A DNA stretch of 64,000 nucleotides from Nocardiopsis suaedae (lineage in GTDB: Bacteria; Actinomycetota; Actinomycetes; Streptosporangiales; Streptosporangiaceae). The translations under genes were made by a program, and so were the position numbers. Shown one piece after another: positions 11,833 through 23,941 of this stretch. The DNA is taken from the NCBI RefSeq assembly GCF_027706745.1, contig NZ_JAQFWP010000028.1:16870-80869 (forward strand), read 5' to 3'. Numbering within the stretch: position 1 is the first letter of the stretch; each line of letters opens with the position of its first letter. Under the pieces are notes generated by a model, which did no database searches, was not told where the DNA came from, and saw nothing but the letters and a program-made list of their open reading frames with translations.

Positions 11833-12270
11833 CTCTCCTCCGCCGTCCATCCGTCACGTGGGGACACCCACGCTATGCCAGATCTCCCGCGGGACGGGGC
11901 GCGCCCCGGGGGAGCGCGTGCCCGCCACCCTCGTGAGCGGCGCGTCCGTCCGTTCGTTTTGTATGCTTTCGGTTATCTACCGACCAAGTCGCGCGATGTT
12001 CGGAGGCGGACCGCCCGGGCGGCGTCCACGGACGGCGGACGGGGCGGGGAGCACAGCGATCGGGGAGGCGATCGGGCGGAGGCCGCCGGGCGACCGGGGC
12101 GAACCGCAGCCGGACCCGCCGGGGAGATGGCAAGGTGTGGGTGAGAACACGGCTCCCGCCAGGGACCCCGGCAGTAGTGACCGCAGTTCGCCGCTTGAGT
12201 GTCCAGAAAGGAGAAGGCGCTGGGTGACGCGTCCCCCGCGGGGGAGGCGGACCGGGTGCCGGAAGCATTG
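11833..12270. other. Divergent intergenic region upstream of mtrA
   Basis: This 438-bp gap separates the membrane-protein operon from mtrA and must hold both promoters. AT-richer sequence (around 11955-11980, containing TATGCT and TATCTA) stands out and is the likeliest promoter area, but I could not pair convincing -35 and -10 boxes. I did not see the GTAAC direct repeats known for MtrA binding. The sequence just before mtrA contains an AAAGGAG at 12212-12218 that is too far from the chosen start to serve it. Confidence 0.4.
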
Positions 12271-12951
12271 ATGAAGGGACGCGTACTGGTCGTCGACGAC
12301 GACCTCGCCCTCGCCGAGATGCTCGGCATCGTCCTCAGAGGCGAGGGCTTCGAGCCGACGTTCGTGCACGACGGGGACAAGGCGCTGGAGGCCTTCCGCG
12401 AGTCCAAGCCCGACCTGGTGCTGCTGGACCTGATGCTGCCCGGCACCGAGGGCATCGACGTGTGCCGGCAGATCCGCACCGAGTCGGGCGTGCCGGTGGT
12501 GATGCTGACCGCCAAGGGCGACACCGTCGACGTGGTGCTCGGCCTGGAGTCGGGCGCCGATGACTACATCGTCAAGCCCTTCAAGCCCAAGGAGCTGGTG
12601 GCGCGCGTGCGCGCGCGGCTGCGCCGCACCGAGGAGCCCGCCCCCGAGGTGCTCCAGATCGGCGACATCACCATCGACGTGGCCGGGCACGCGGTGCGCC
12701 GCGACGGCGAGCCGATCAGCCTCACCCCGCTGGAGTTCGACCTGCTGGTGGCGCTGGCCCGCAAGCCGCGCCAGGTCTTCACCCGCGAGGTGCTGCTGGA
12801 GCAGGTCTGGGGCTACCGGCACGCCGCCGACACGCGCCTGGTCAACGTGCACGTCCAGCGCCTGCGGGCGAAGATCGAGAAGGACCCGGAGCACCCCGAG
12901 GTCGTGGTGACCGTGCGCGGCGTCGGCTACAAGGCCGGCGGCGCGGCCTGA
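12271..12951 (+). CDS. mtrA: Two-component response regulator MtrA
   Basis: A 226-aa OmpR-class regulator, close to the 228 aa of mycobacterial MtrA. The receiver domain has the acidic pair VVDDD, phospho-acceptor LLDLMLPG (Asp near residue 51), the conserved Thr in VVMLTAKG and Lys in IVKPFKPKE. The effector domain is a winged helix with LTPLEFDLLVALARKPRQVF and the recognition helix DTRLVNVHVQRLRAKIE. MtrA is the essential actinobacterial regulator linking cell division, envelope maintenance and DNA replication. The ATG at 12271 gives the expected length; the upstream in-frame GTG at 12256 would add five residues. mtrB follows after 19 bp. Confidence 0.95.
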   Translation: MKGRVLVVDDDLALAEMLGIVLRGEGFEPTFVHDGDKALEAFRESKPDLVLLDLMLPGTEGIDVCRQIRTESGVPVVMLTAKGDTVDVVLGLESGADDYIVKPFKPKELVARVRARLRRTEEPAPEVLQIGDITIDVAGHAVRRDGEPISLTPLEFDLLVALARKPRQVFTREVLLEQVWGYRHAADTRLVNVHVQRLRAKIEKDPEHPEVVVTVRGVGYKAGGAA

Positions 12952-12970
12952 CCGGAACCGGACAGCGGAC

Positions 12971-14743
12971 GTGGCGAGCGGCGGCACCGGCGGACCCGAC
13001 GAGCCGGCCGAGGCGGCGGAGGCCGACGAGGCCGCCCCCGGGCGGCTGCACCGGGTGAGCACGGGGCTGCTCCGCGGGTACCTGGCCGCCCAGCGGGCCG
13101 CCCGGGGCCTGGTGCGCTGGGTGCACCAGCGCTGGCGCTCCTCGCTGCAGCTGCGGGTGGTCTCCAGCACGCTGGCGATCTCGGTGGCGGTCGCCGCCGT
13201 GCTCGGGTTCTTCCTGGTGCAGCAGGTGCGCAGCGGGCTCCTGGAGGCCCAGCGCGAGGCGGCGCTCAGCGACCACGCGAACGGGGTGAGCAGCGCGATC
13301 AACGCGCTGCAGGACGGTGACCAGTCGGTCGACCCGGACCAGCAGCTCGAGGACATCGCCGACGAGCTGTCCGGCGGCCGCGCCGAGTCGGGCACCTACG
13401 ACGTGATGATCCTGCCCAGCGTGGCGGGCAGCCGCGGGTTCGTCGCCGGGGACGTGCGCAGCTCCTCGGTGCCCGAGCGGCTCCGCGAGCAGGTACAGGC
13501 CTCGGGGACCGGCGAGCCGCCCTACTGGACCTACACCACCATCCGCCGCGAGCGCACGGCCGACGAGCCGGGCCTGGTGGTGGGCGCCCCGCTGTCGCAC
13601 ACCTACGAGCTGTACTACGTCTTCCCCCTCACGCACGAGCAGAACATCCTCGACCTGGTGCAGAACACCCTGTTCGTGGTGGGTGCGCTGCTGACCCTGG
13701 TGCTCGGGGTGATCTCCTACCTGGTCACCCGGCAGGTGGTCAGCCCGGTGCGGGCGGCGGCCGGGTCGGCCGAGCGGCTGGCCGAGGGCGACCTGAACGA
13801 GCGCATGCAGGTGCGCGGCACCGACGACCTGTCCCGGCTCGCGGTCTCCTTCAACGAGATGGCCGGGAGCCTCCAGGAGAAGATCCAGGAGCTGGAGGAG
13901 CTGTCCAAGTCCCAGCGCCAGTTCGTCTCCGACGTCTCGCACGAGCTGCGCACCCCGCTGACCACCATCCGGATGGCCGGGGACCTGCTCTACGAGCAGC
14001 GCGACGACCTCGACCCGACGATGAACCGGTCGGTGGAGCTGCTCCAGGGCCAGCTGGAGCGGTTCGAGGAGCTGCTGGGCGACCTGCTGGAGATCAGCAG
14101 GCACGACGCCGGGGCGGCCACGCTGGCGGTGGAGCCGGTCGACATCCGCGACTGCGTGCTCAAGGCGGTGGGCGACTCCGAGCAGATCGCCGAGAAGCGC
14201 GGCATCAAGGTGGTGCTCCGGCTCCCGGCCGAGCCCTGCACCGCGGACATGGACTCCCGCCGGATCACGCGCATCCTGCGCAACCTGGTCGTCAACGCCA
14301 TCGAGCACAGTGAGGACCGGGACGTGGTGGTGACGGCCGCCTGCGACCGGGACGCGGTGGCGGTGGCCGTGCGCGACTTCGGGGTCGGGCTCAAGGAGGG
14401 CGAGGAGCACCTGTGTTTCGACCGCTTCTGGCGGGCCGACCCGGCCCGCGCCCGCACGACCGGCGGGACCGGGCTGGGGCTGTCGATCGCCAAGGAGGAC
14501 GCCCAGCTGCACGGCGGGTGGCTGCAGGCCTGGGGCGAGCTCGGCGCCGGGTCGCAGTTCCGCCTCTCCCTGCCCCGCGCCTCCGGAAAGGAGCTGCGCG
14601 GCTCCCCGCTGCCGCTGGTCCCGCCGGAGCGCTCCCTGGGACGGGGACGGGCCGCCCGCCCCGCGCCGGAGGAGGCGCCCGAGGCCGAGCCCGGGCGCGC
14701 CGCCGAGCCGGGGCGGACCCCCGCCGCGGGGGAGGTCGGATGA
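12971..14743 (+). CDS. mtrB: Sensor histidine kinase MtrB
   Basis: A 590-aa membrane kinase that phosphorylates MtrA. There is a first membrane helix near residues 60-82, an extracellular sensor region of about 150 residues and a second helix near 232-252. An HAMP domain follows (RQVVSPVRAAAGSAERLAEG). The H box is SDVSHELRTPLTTIRM (His near 323), then the N box region RNLVVNAIEHSE, G1 FGVGLK and G2 TGGTGLGLSIAKED. The C-terminal ~60 residues are a Pro/Glu-rich tail. Start is a GTG; no strong ribosome-binding site is visible. The stop overlaps the lpqB start (ATGA), as in other actinobacteria. Confidence 0.95.
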   Translation: MASGGTGGPDEPAEAAEADEAAPGRLHRVSTGLLRGYLAAQRAARGLVRWVHQRWRSSLQLRVVSSTLAISVAVAAVLGFFLVQQVRSGLLEAQREAALSDHANGVSSAINALQDGDQSVDPDQQLEDIADELSGGRAESGTYDVMILPSVAGSRGFVAGDVRSSSVPERLREQVQASGTGEPPYWTYTTIRRERTADEPGLVVGAPLSHTYELYYVFPLTHEQNILDLVQNTLFVVGALLTLVLGVISYLVTRQVVSPVRAAAGSAERLAEGDLNERMQVRGTDDLSRLAVSFNEMAGSLQEKIQELEELSKSQRQFVSDVSHELRTPLTTIRMAGDLLYEQRDDLDPTMNRSVELLQGQLERFEELLGDLLEISRHDAGAATLAVEPVDIRDCVLKAVGDSEQIAEKRGIKVVLRLPAEPCTADMDSRRITRILRNLVVNAIEHSEDRDVVVTAACDRDAVAVAVRDFGVGLKEGEEHLCFDRFWRADPARARTTGGTGLGLSIAKEDAQLHGGWLQAWGELGAGSQFRLSLPRASGKELRGSPLPLVPPERSLGRGRAARPAPEEAPEAEPGRAAEPGRTPAAGEVG

Positions 14744-16602
14744 GACGCGCCCAGGCCCGCACCGGCGCCGCGGCCGGCGCCCTGGCGGTGCTCATCGCCG
14801 GGGGATGCGCCACCGTGCCCTCGGCCGGGCCCATCGCCCAGAGCGACCGCGGCGGCGAGTCGCCCGCCGCCTCCGACTCCTACGTGCGCATGCTGCCCGC
14901 CGGCCCCCAGCCGGGGGTCAGCGAGGTGGGACTGGTCGAGGGCTTCCTCAAGGACATGGCCAGCTTCGAGGACAACCACGCCGCCCCGCGGCGCTTCCTG
15001 CTCCCCGACCGCAGGGCCTCCTGGTCGCCGGACGACTCGGCGCTGGTCTACGAGAGCATGGACTCGGTCTCCCTGGACGTGGAGCCGGGCGCCGACGAGG
15101 ACACCGCCACGGTGCGGATGCGCACCCCCGAGGCGGCCTCCATCGGCTCCGACGGCCACTACGTGGCCGGGGACGGCGGCGAGATCATCGACGTCGACTT
15201 CGAGCTGTCGCGCGACGCGGACGGCGAGTGGCGCATCGCCGACCTGCCCGACCGGCTCATCCTGGCCCGCGGGGACGTGGAGCGGGTGTACCGCCCGCTC
15301 AACCTGTACTTCTTCAACCGGGACCGCTCCACCCTGGTGCCCGACCCGGTCTTCCTGCCGGTGACCTCCGACGACGTGGCCACCCGGCTGGCCAAGAAGG
15401 CCGTCGCCGGGCCGACCCGGTGGCTGTCCCCCGCCGTGGACTCGGCGTTCCCCGAGCAGGCCACCGCCGACGTGGCCTTCGACGGCGGCCGGGTGACGGT
15501 GGAGCTCGGCGGCCGCACCCCCTCGGCCTCGGACCGCGCGGACATGGAGGCCCAGCTCGCCTGGACCCTCAAGCAGCTCCCCGAGGTGCAGGAGGTGGTG
15601 CTGCGCGCGGGCGGGGAGGAGAGCCGCATCCCCGGGGACGAGGAGGAGTCCCTGCAGGGCGGCACCGAGCAGTGGGGGGACGTGAACCCCTCCGGTGTGG
15701 ACCGCAGCCTGAACGCCTACTTCGTGCGCGAGGGCCGGCTGTGGAGCATGAAGGGCGAGGAGGACGGCGCCACCCCCGAGGTCGCCGCCGTGCCGGGGGC
15801 GCCCGGCCGGGCCGGCCGGGGGCTGAACGGGTACGCCGTCTCGCTGGACCAGAAGCACTTCGCGGCGGTGGACGCCGAGAACGACCGGGTGATGCTGGCC
15901 GACTCCGGTGACGACGCCTTCCGGCCGGTGCTGGAGGGCGGCGAATTCAGCGCGCTGTCCTGGGACGGCTACGGCAACCTGTGGGCCGTGGAGCGGACGC
16001 CGGGCGGCTCCGAGGAGGACGCCGGGGACGGGGACGAGGACGCGGAGCAGGACGGCGGTTCGGACGGCGGTTCGGACGACGGCGGGGAGGACGAGCCGGA
16101 GCCGTCCACACGGGTGTGGATGCTGCGCGAGGGCACGGACCCGGTGGAGGTCACCGTCCCCGGCCTGAACGACCGGAGGGTGACCCAGCTCCGGCTGTCC
16201 CGCGACGGGACCCGCGCCGCGGTCATCACCGAGGAGGGCGACGCCGGGGGCCGCCTGTGGGTGGGCCGGGTGTCCGTGGGGGCCGACGGGGACGTGCGCC
16301 TCGGCGGGTTCATGGCCCTGGCGCGCGATGTCGGCGAGGTCGTCGACGTGGCCTGGCGCGGCGGGGACCAGCTCGCCGTCCTGGGCACGCAGCGCGACGG
16401 GGCGGTCCGCGGATACCTGGTCCCGCTGGACGGCGGCACCGCGCCCTCCAGCGTCGGCCCGCTGTCCGGCGCCCGCACCATCGCGGCCGCCCCCGACCTG
16501 CCGCTCCTGGCCGGGGCCGACGACGACCAGCTCTGGCTCACCGCCGACCGCGTGATGTGGCAGCGCGCCACCGAGGGCACCGACCCGGTCTTCCCGGGGT
16601 AG
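14740..16602 (+). CDS. lpqB: Lipoprotein LpqB, MtrAB accessory protein
   Basis: A 620-aa secreted lipoprotein. The signal peptide ends in a lipobox (LIAGGC) with Cys near residue 22. A GerMN domain is visible (PEVQEVVLRAGG and neighbours, about residues 230-300). A C-terminal WD-like propeller carries the LpqB signature, with repeated LSRDGTRAAVI-type strands. In mycobacteria LpqB binds the extracellular part of MtrB and modulates its signalling. Oddity: an acidic low-complexity insert (about 16011-16106, rich in Glu, Asp, Gly and Ser) interrupts the propeller. The start ATG overlaps mtrB by 4 bp, so the operon order mtrA-mtrB-lpqB is conserved. Confidence 0.93.
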   Translation: MRRAQARTGAAAGALAVLIAGGCATVPSAGPIAQSDRGGESPAASDSYVRMLPAGPQPGVSEVGLVEGFLKDMASFEDNHAAPRRFLLPDRRASWSPDDSALVYESMDSVSLDVEPGADEDTATVRMRTPEAASIGSDGHYVAGDGGEIIDVDFELSRDADGEWRIADLPDRLILARGDVERVYRPLNLYFFNRDRSTLVPDPVFLPVTSDDVATRLAKKAVAGPTRWLSPAVDSAFPEQATADVAFDGGRVTVELGGRTPSASDRADMEAQLAWTLKQLPEVQEVVLRAGGEESRIPGDEEESLQGGTEQWGDVNPSGVDRSLNAYFVREGRLWSMKGEEDGATPEVAAVPGAPGRAGRGLNGYAVSLDQKHFAAVDAENDRVMLADSGDDAFRPVLEGGEFSALSWDGYGNLWAVERTPGGSEEDAGDGDEDAEQDGGSDGGSDDGGEDEPEPSTRVWMLREGTDPVEVTVPGLNDRRVTQLRLSRDGTRAAVITEEGDAGGRLWVGRVSVGADGDVRLGGFMALARDVGEVVDVAWRGGDQLAVLGTQRDGAVRGYLVPLDGGTAPSSVGPLSGARTIAAAPDLPLLAGADDDQLWLTADRVMWQRATEGTDPVFPG

Positions 16603-16688
16603 CCCCGCCCCCATCCGCGTGAAAGGGCTCTGTCCACAGGGGCGCGGCCCGTTCCCCGTGGCGGTCCCGGGGCGCGCACAGTGGCGGC

Positions 16689-17363
16689 ATGCCGTTCTTC
16701 GGACGTCTCCCCGCGTTCCTCCGAGCACTCGGCGGGCTGGTGCTGGGCGAGTGCTGCCGCGCCTGCGGGCGGCCGGGCGCCCTGGTCTGCCCCGAGTGCG
16801 CGGACGCGCTCGCCGCCCGCCCGCACCGCTGCGCCCCGCGCCCCGGCTGCCCCCCGGCCTGGGCCGCCGGACCCTACACCGGCGCGGACCGCGCCCTGCT
16901 CCTCGCCTACAAGCACGGCGGCGCCCGTGCGCTCGCCGCGCGGTCGGGGGTCCGGCTCGCCGCCGCCGTCGCGGCGGCCGCGCCGGGGCCGCGCCCCCTC
17001 CTCCTGGTCCCGGTCCCCGCGCGCCCGCAGAGCGTGCGCCGCCGGGGCGGGGACCGGACCGTCCCGCTCGCCCGCTCCGCCGCGCGCGAGCTGCGCCGCC
17101 GGGGGCGCGCGGCGGTGCACCGCCCTCTGCTGCGGCACCGCCGGAGGGTCGCCGACCAGGTGGGCCTGGGGCGCGGCGAGCGGAGGGGGAACCTGGCCGG
17201 GGCGCTGGAGGTCCGGAGGGGCGCTCCGCACGGCCTCGCGGGTGATCCGGTGCTCATCGACGACGTCGTCACGACCGGGGCCACGCTCGCGGAGGCGGCC
17301 CGCGCCCTGCGCGCGGGCGGCGTGCGGGTCCGTGCGGCGGCGGTCCTCGCCGAGCGGCGGTGA
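16689..17363 (+). CDS. ComF-family phosphoribosyltransferase-like protein
   Basis: A 224-aa cytoplasmic protein of the ComF family. An N-terminal zinc ribbon has four cysteines (CCRACGRPG then CPEC, about residues 22-40). A type I phosphoribosyltransferase fold follows with the PRPP-binding motif VLIDDVVTTGATL near residue 185. ComF proteins are linked to natural transformation in Firmicutes and proteobacteria; in actinobacteria the gene usually sits after lpqB and before hpf, as here, and the role is not established. The ATG at 16689 fits the start of homology. 86 bp separate it from lpqB, so co-transcription is possible. Confidence 0.88.
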   Translation: MPFFGRLPAFLRALGGLVLGECCRACGRPGALVCPECADALAARPHRCAPRPGCPPAWAAGPYTGADRALLLAYKHGGARALAARSGVRLAAAVAAAAPGPRPLLLVPVPARPQSVRRRGGDRTVPLARSAARELRRRGRAAVHRPLLRHRRRVADQVGLGRGERRGNLAGALEVRRGAPHGLAGDPVLIDDVVTTGATLAEAARALRAGGVRVRAAAVLAERR

Positions 17364-18093
17364 GCGGCGCCGACCCGTGGGGCCGGTGGGGTCCCTGTGG
17401 CCGCTGTGGCGCGTGGGGTCCCTGGGCGGGACGGGCGCCAAAAAACTTTTGCCCGCGCCCCGGAGGGGGCCCACTCCGGTGGCGGGACGGGCCATCCGGG
17501 CCGTTTCCAGGGGCTCCGGGGCGAATTCTCCACCTGACAAGAGGCGGTTCTCGGGTTAGCGTTTCGGACATGGCACCCGCCCGGGTCCGTGGTTGCGCCG
17601 GGGTGCGCTGCGCCGGAAGGCGGAGCGGACCGCGGCAAGCCGATGCCAGGCGCAGGCGAAACGGCCCACGTAAGGCGACTTTTCGTCGTCCGATCACGGT
17701 GCGCCTTAGAGGTAAGTCCTGCCTCGCAGAGGGTCCGGATGACCCTCGGCCGCGGGAGAAGGGCAGTAGTCGCACGCGAAGCGGCGGACCCCTCAGCAGG
17801 CGGATGTGGGGACGAAGACCAGGTCGGCCGGGCGGGTGGCATCCTCTCTTCCCCGGCTGTCCCGAATGTGATGTTCCCTGCCGTGAACTGGGCTTCTCTC
17901 ACACGATGCGCGGGTGATCACGGCGGTGATCCGGGGTATACGCAAAGCCATAGCGACCCGTCGCGAGCCGTCCGGACCCCGGCGGGGCCGGGCGGGCGGA
18001 AGGAGGAGCCCTTCTCATCCCCACGCGCGCAGCGCGCCGGGATGCACCAACGGCCTGGCCGCCGTGCGGCGGCTGAGCGATCAAGGGGGTCTT
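17364..18093. other. Long non-coding region and leader of hpf
   Basis: No credible gene lies in these 730 bp: frames open on the plus strand are Arg/Pro-rich shadows without conserved features. A promoter-like pair at 17534-17562 would give hpf a leader of more than 500 nt. Inside it are several G+C-rich inverted segments and a duplicated GGTGATC (near 17912-17930). I could not match any known riboswitch core. Confidence 0.4.
17534..17562 (+). promoter_or_regulatory. Putative promoter upstream of hpf
   Basis: CTGACA (17534-17539) is followed after 17 bp by TAGCGT (17557-17562). This is a reasonable SigA/HrdB-type pair, and transcription would start near 17570. It is the best match in the 730-bp gap. 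Confidence 0.4.
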
Positions 18094-18744
18094 GTGGACA
18101 TCATCGTCAAGGGGCGACGTACCGAGATCAGCGACAAGTTCCGGCAGCACGTCGAGAACAAGCTCACCAAGCTCTCCAAGTGGGAGCGCAAGGGCATGAG
18201 CGTCGACGTCGAGGTCTCCCGGGAGCGCAACCCGCGTCAGGCGTCCCAGAGCGAGCGCATCGAGCTGACGATCCACTCCACCGGCCCGGTCATCCGCAGT
18301 GAGGCGTCGGCCGACGACCGCTACGGCGCCCTCGACCTCGCGCTGGACCGGGTGGAGTCCCGGCTGCGCAAGGCCGTCGACCGGCGCAAGGTCGGCAAGG
18401 GGCGGCGCGCTCCGGTGTCGGTGGCCGCCGCCACCGCCGACCTGGCCGAATCGGGCGCTCCGGGCGCGGTCGCGGTGCCCGCGCCGTCCGCCCCGGCGGC
18501 GGCCTCCGGTGAACAGGCCCGGTTCGACGACGGGTTCGTCGAGCTGGACACCCAGGGGGAGGCGCCGCTCATCGTGCGGGAGAAGTCGCACTCGGCCAAG
18601 CCCATGAGCATCGACCAGGCCCTCATGGAGATGGAGCTCGTGGGCCACGACTTCTACCTGTTCCACGACGAGGACAAGGACGCCCCCAGCGTCGTCTACC
18701 GGCGCAAGGGCTTCAACTACGGGGTCATCCGGCTGACGGACTGA
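18094..18744 (+). CDS. hpf: Ribosome hibernation promoting factor, long form
   Basis: A 216-aa long-form HPF. The N-terminal HPF/RaiA domain (about residues 1-105: DIIVKGRRTEISDKFRQHVE, then basic helices ending RRKVGKGRR) binds the decoding centre. An Ala/Pro-rich linker follows (about 108-135). The C-terminal dimerisation domain is recognised by KPMSIDQALMEMELVGHDFYLF and VVYRRKGFNYGVIRL, and it drives 100S ribosome formation. The GTG at 18094 is selected because AAGGGGG precedes it and homology begins with the next codon; the open frame further upstream is not conserved. Long forms are usual in actinobacteria, where they respond to stationary phase and stress. Confidence 0.93.
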   Translation: MDIIVKGRRTEISDKFRQHVENKLTKLSKWERKGMSVDVEVSRERNPRQASQSERIELTIHSTGPVIRSEASADDRYGALDLALDRVESRLRKAVDRRKVGKGRRAPVSVAAATADLAESGAPGAVAVPAPSAPAAASGEQARFDDGFVELDTQGEAPLIVREKSHSAKPMSIDQALMEMELVGHDFYLFHDEDKDAPSVVYRRKGFNYGVIRLTD

Positions 18745-18758
18745 CCCGGCCCCTGCGC

Positions 18759-19148
18759 TCAGGCCCCGGCCCGGCGGCGCTCGGCCTCCAGCTCCCGGTC
18801 GCGCTCCTTGATCTTGTGCAGCGGCGTGCTGTGCGGCTCCTCCGACTCCCGGTGCGGGTCGTCCAGCACCACGTCGGTGAAGATGTCCCCGGCCACGCAC
18901 ACCGCCAGCCCGGCCAGGGCCGCCACCGCCGCCACGATGAGCAGCCACGGCGTGGCGGTCACCATCGCCAGCGCCGCGGCCAGCGCGCCGGCGACCACCA
19001 GCGCCACCCCTGCCCAGGAGCGCACGCGGCCGCGGTGGTCGCTGGTCGGGGCGAAGCGCCCCCCTTCCCTCTGATAGCCGCGGATGCGGGCGTCGTAGCG
19101 TCCGGCGTCCCGTCCTGCCGCGTCCTCGTGTGCGCGCCGATCGGTCAT
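18759..19148 (-). CDS. Small two-helix membrane protein, unknown function
   Basis: A 129-aa protein. A polar N-terminus (DARIRGYQREGGRFAP near residues 19-34) precedes two membrane helices (about 46-64 and 69-89) and a charged cytoplasmic tail ending LEAERRRAGA. I do not recognise a named family. It is convergent with hpf (14 bp between stops) and divergent from secA. Codon bias matches the neighbours, the ATG at 19148 is preceded on the minus strand by a purine-rich GGGGGGAG, and the hydrophobic pattern is clear, so it is likely a real gene. Confidence 0.65.
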   Translation of the reverse strand: MTDRRAHEDAAGRDAGRYDARIRGYQREGGRFAPTSDHRGRVRSWAGVALVVAGALAAALAMVTATPWLLIVAAVAALAGLAVCVAGDIFTDVVLDDPHRESEEPHSTPLHKIKERDRELEAERRRAGA

Positions 19149-19392
19149 GGCGGGCTCCCCCCTTCGCCGTGCCCCTGAACCGTGGTCCGCGGGCCCCGCG
19201 GACCCCCCTCCTCCTCCCGATATACCCGGTGGCGGCCCGCGGCCCGCATCCGAGAGCGCAGCGCGCGCGGGACGCGGCGAGACGCGGGCGGGACGGTGAG
19301 GCAATAAGCTCACCTAGGATGGAAGGCTGGGGGTCAAGGACACCGTCCCGCCTCCGGACGCGGGCCCCGATCTGCTGAGGAGCGCAGAGCAA

Positions 19393-22278
<2,886 letters not shown>

Positions 22279-22297
22279 CCGCGCCTTCACGCTGATC

Positions 22298-22324
22298 GGG
22301 GCCGCTCCCTCCGGGAGCGGCCCC
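22298..22324 (+). terminator. Terminator hairpin after secA
   Basis: A perfect 12-bp stem (GGGGCCGCTCCC / GGGAGCGGCCCC) with a TCC loop starts 20 nt after the secA stop. No T-run follows, as is common in actinobacteria. Confidence 0.7.
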
Positions 22325-22358
22325 GTCGCATGCGCGGAAGGGGACGGGGAGAGAAAGG

Positions 22359-22391
22359 GGGAGCCCCCGGCCGATGCGGCCGGGGGCTCCC
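22359..22391. terminator. Second hairpin between convergent secA and PTS IIC genes
   Basis: A perfect 14-bp stem (GGGAGCCCCCGGCC / GGCCGGGGGCTCCC) with a GATGC loop lies in the 165-bp gap between the converging genes. It is symmetrical and probably terminates transcription arriving from the PTS side, backing up the secA hairpin. Confidence 0.65.
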
Positions 22392-22443
22392 GTCGTGCGT
22401 GCGGGCCCAGTGCCCGGGCGCGGTGCCCGGGCGCGGTGCCGGG

Positions 22444-23856
22444 CTAGCCCGTGCCGCCCTTGCCCTCGCCCGTGCCGCCCTCGGCCGGGGCGGCCGCGCC
22501 GCCCGCCTGGTCGGGGTCGGCCGCCACCGAGGCGTTCTCCTCGATCGGCTCACGGCCCGGGGTGGGCAGGTTCAGCTTCTTGATCAGGAAGGTGAAGATC
22601 GCGTAGTAGAGCACGAAGTACACCACGCCCATCAGCAGGATCCACACCAGCCCGGTGGTGTTGGACTTGAAGGCGTTGAGCACCATGTCGATCAGGCCCG
22701 CGGAGAACCCGAAGCCCAGGTGGGCGTCGAGCGCGTTCAGGATCGCCATCGAGATGCCGGTCAGTACCACGTGCACCGCGAACAGCACCGGGGCGATGAA
22801 GATGAACGCGAACTCGATCGGCTCGGTGATGCCGGTGACGAACGCGGTCAGCGCCGCCGAGATCATGATGCCGCCGACCGCGGCCCGCTGGCTGGGGTGC
22901 GCGGCGCGCCACATCGCCAGGGCGGCGGCGGGCAGGCCGAACATCAGCACCGGGAAGAAGCCGGACAGGAAGCCGCCCGCGGTCGGGTCCCCGGCCAGGT
23001 AGCGGTTGATCTCGCCGTGCACGACCTCGCCGGTGGCGGGGTTCTCGAAGCTGCCGAAGACGAACCAGACCACCGAGTTGACGATGTGGTGCAGGCCGAA
23101 CGGCAGGAGCAGGCGGTTGACGACGCCGTAGACGCCGGCGCCCAGCGGGCCGGAGGCCACGATCCAGGTGCCCAGGTCGTTGATCCAGCCGCCGACGGTG
23201 GGCCAGATGAAGCCGAAGAGGACCGCCAGCAGCAGCGAGGCGACCGCGGTGATGATGGGGACGAACCGGCGCCCGCCGAAGAAGCCCAGCCAGGAGGGCA
23301 GCTTGATCTTGTAGTAGCGCTGCCACAGCACCGCGGCCAGGAGGCCCACGGCGATGCCGCCGAGCACGTCGGAGGGGTTCTTCACGCCCCAGTTGATGAT
23401 GGCCTCGCCGGCGTCGTCGAAGGTGGACACGCTGGCCTTCAGCTCACCGCTGGGGTCGAAGTTGAAGAACAGGTACTTGGTCACCCGGTCGAAGACCATG
23501 TAGCCGACCACGGCGGCCAGGGCGGTGGAGCCGTCGGCCTTCTTGGCGAAGCCGATGGCCACGCCCACCGCGAACAGCAGCGGCAGCGCCTGGAAGAGCG
23601 AGTCGCCGGCGGTGCCGATCACCCCGGCGACCGGCTCCATCCAGCCCATGCCGGGCACGTCGGCCAGGCCGCCGGGCTCGGGCCCGTTGGCGCCGAGCAT
23701 GTCGCCCTGGCCCAGCCGCAGCAGGATCGCCGCCGCCGGCAGCACGGCGATGGGCATCATCAGGCTGCGCCCGATGCGCTGGAGCAGCCCCAGGAGCGAG
23801 GATCCCGCCCCTGCGCCGCTCTCGGCGGATTTCGTGGAACTCAACTGGTCCTCCAT
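22444..23856 (-). CDS. PTS glucose/N-acetylglucosamine-family transporter, IIC component
   Basis: A 470-aa permease with about ten membrane helices. Family marks include LGLLQRIGRSLMMPIAVLPAAAILLRLG at the start, FGLHHIVNSVVW and the substrate-site motif GITEPIEFAFIF. The C-terminal ~40 residues are Gly/Ala/Glu-rich and there is no fused IIB or IIA, which are encoded separately 2.2 kb away. It moves a hexose or amino sugar while IIB phosphorylates it. The family alone cannot separate glucose, GlcNAc and glucosamine; the adjacent NagB-II-type deaminase and DasR-like regulator favour an amino sugar. It lies 85 bp downstream of the GntR gene on the same strand. Confidence 0.88.
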   Translation of the reverse strand: MEDQLSSTKSAESGAGAGSSLLGLLQRIGRSLMMPIAVLPAAAILLRLGQGDMLGANGPEPGGLADVPGMGWMEPVAGVIGTAGDSLFQALPLLFAVGVAIGFAKKADGSTALAAVVGYMVFDRVTKYLFFNFDPSGELKASVSTFDDAGEAIINWGVKNPSDVLGGIAVGLLAAVLWQRYYKIKLPSWLGFFGGRRFVPIITAVASLLLAVLFGFIWPTVGGWINDLGTWIVASGPLGAGVYGVVNRLLLPFGLHHIVNSVVWFVFGSFENPATGEVVHGEINRYLAGDPTAGGFLSGFFPVLMFGLPAAALAMWRAAHPSQRAAVGGIMISAALTAFVTGITEPIEFAFIFIAPVLFAVHVVLTGISMAILNALDAHLGFGFSAGLIDMVLNAFKSNTTGLVWILLMGVVYFVLYYAIFTFLIKKLNLPTPGREPIEENASVAADPDQAGGAAAPAEGGTGEGKGGTG

Positions 23857-23941
23857 GTGGTGCGGACGGATGGGATGGCGGCGCCGGCGCGTGTGCGGGG
23901 CGCGCCCGGCGGATGGGCCGTCGGCGGACGGCGTCGGCGGC

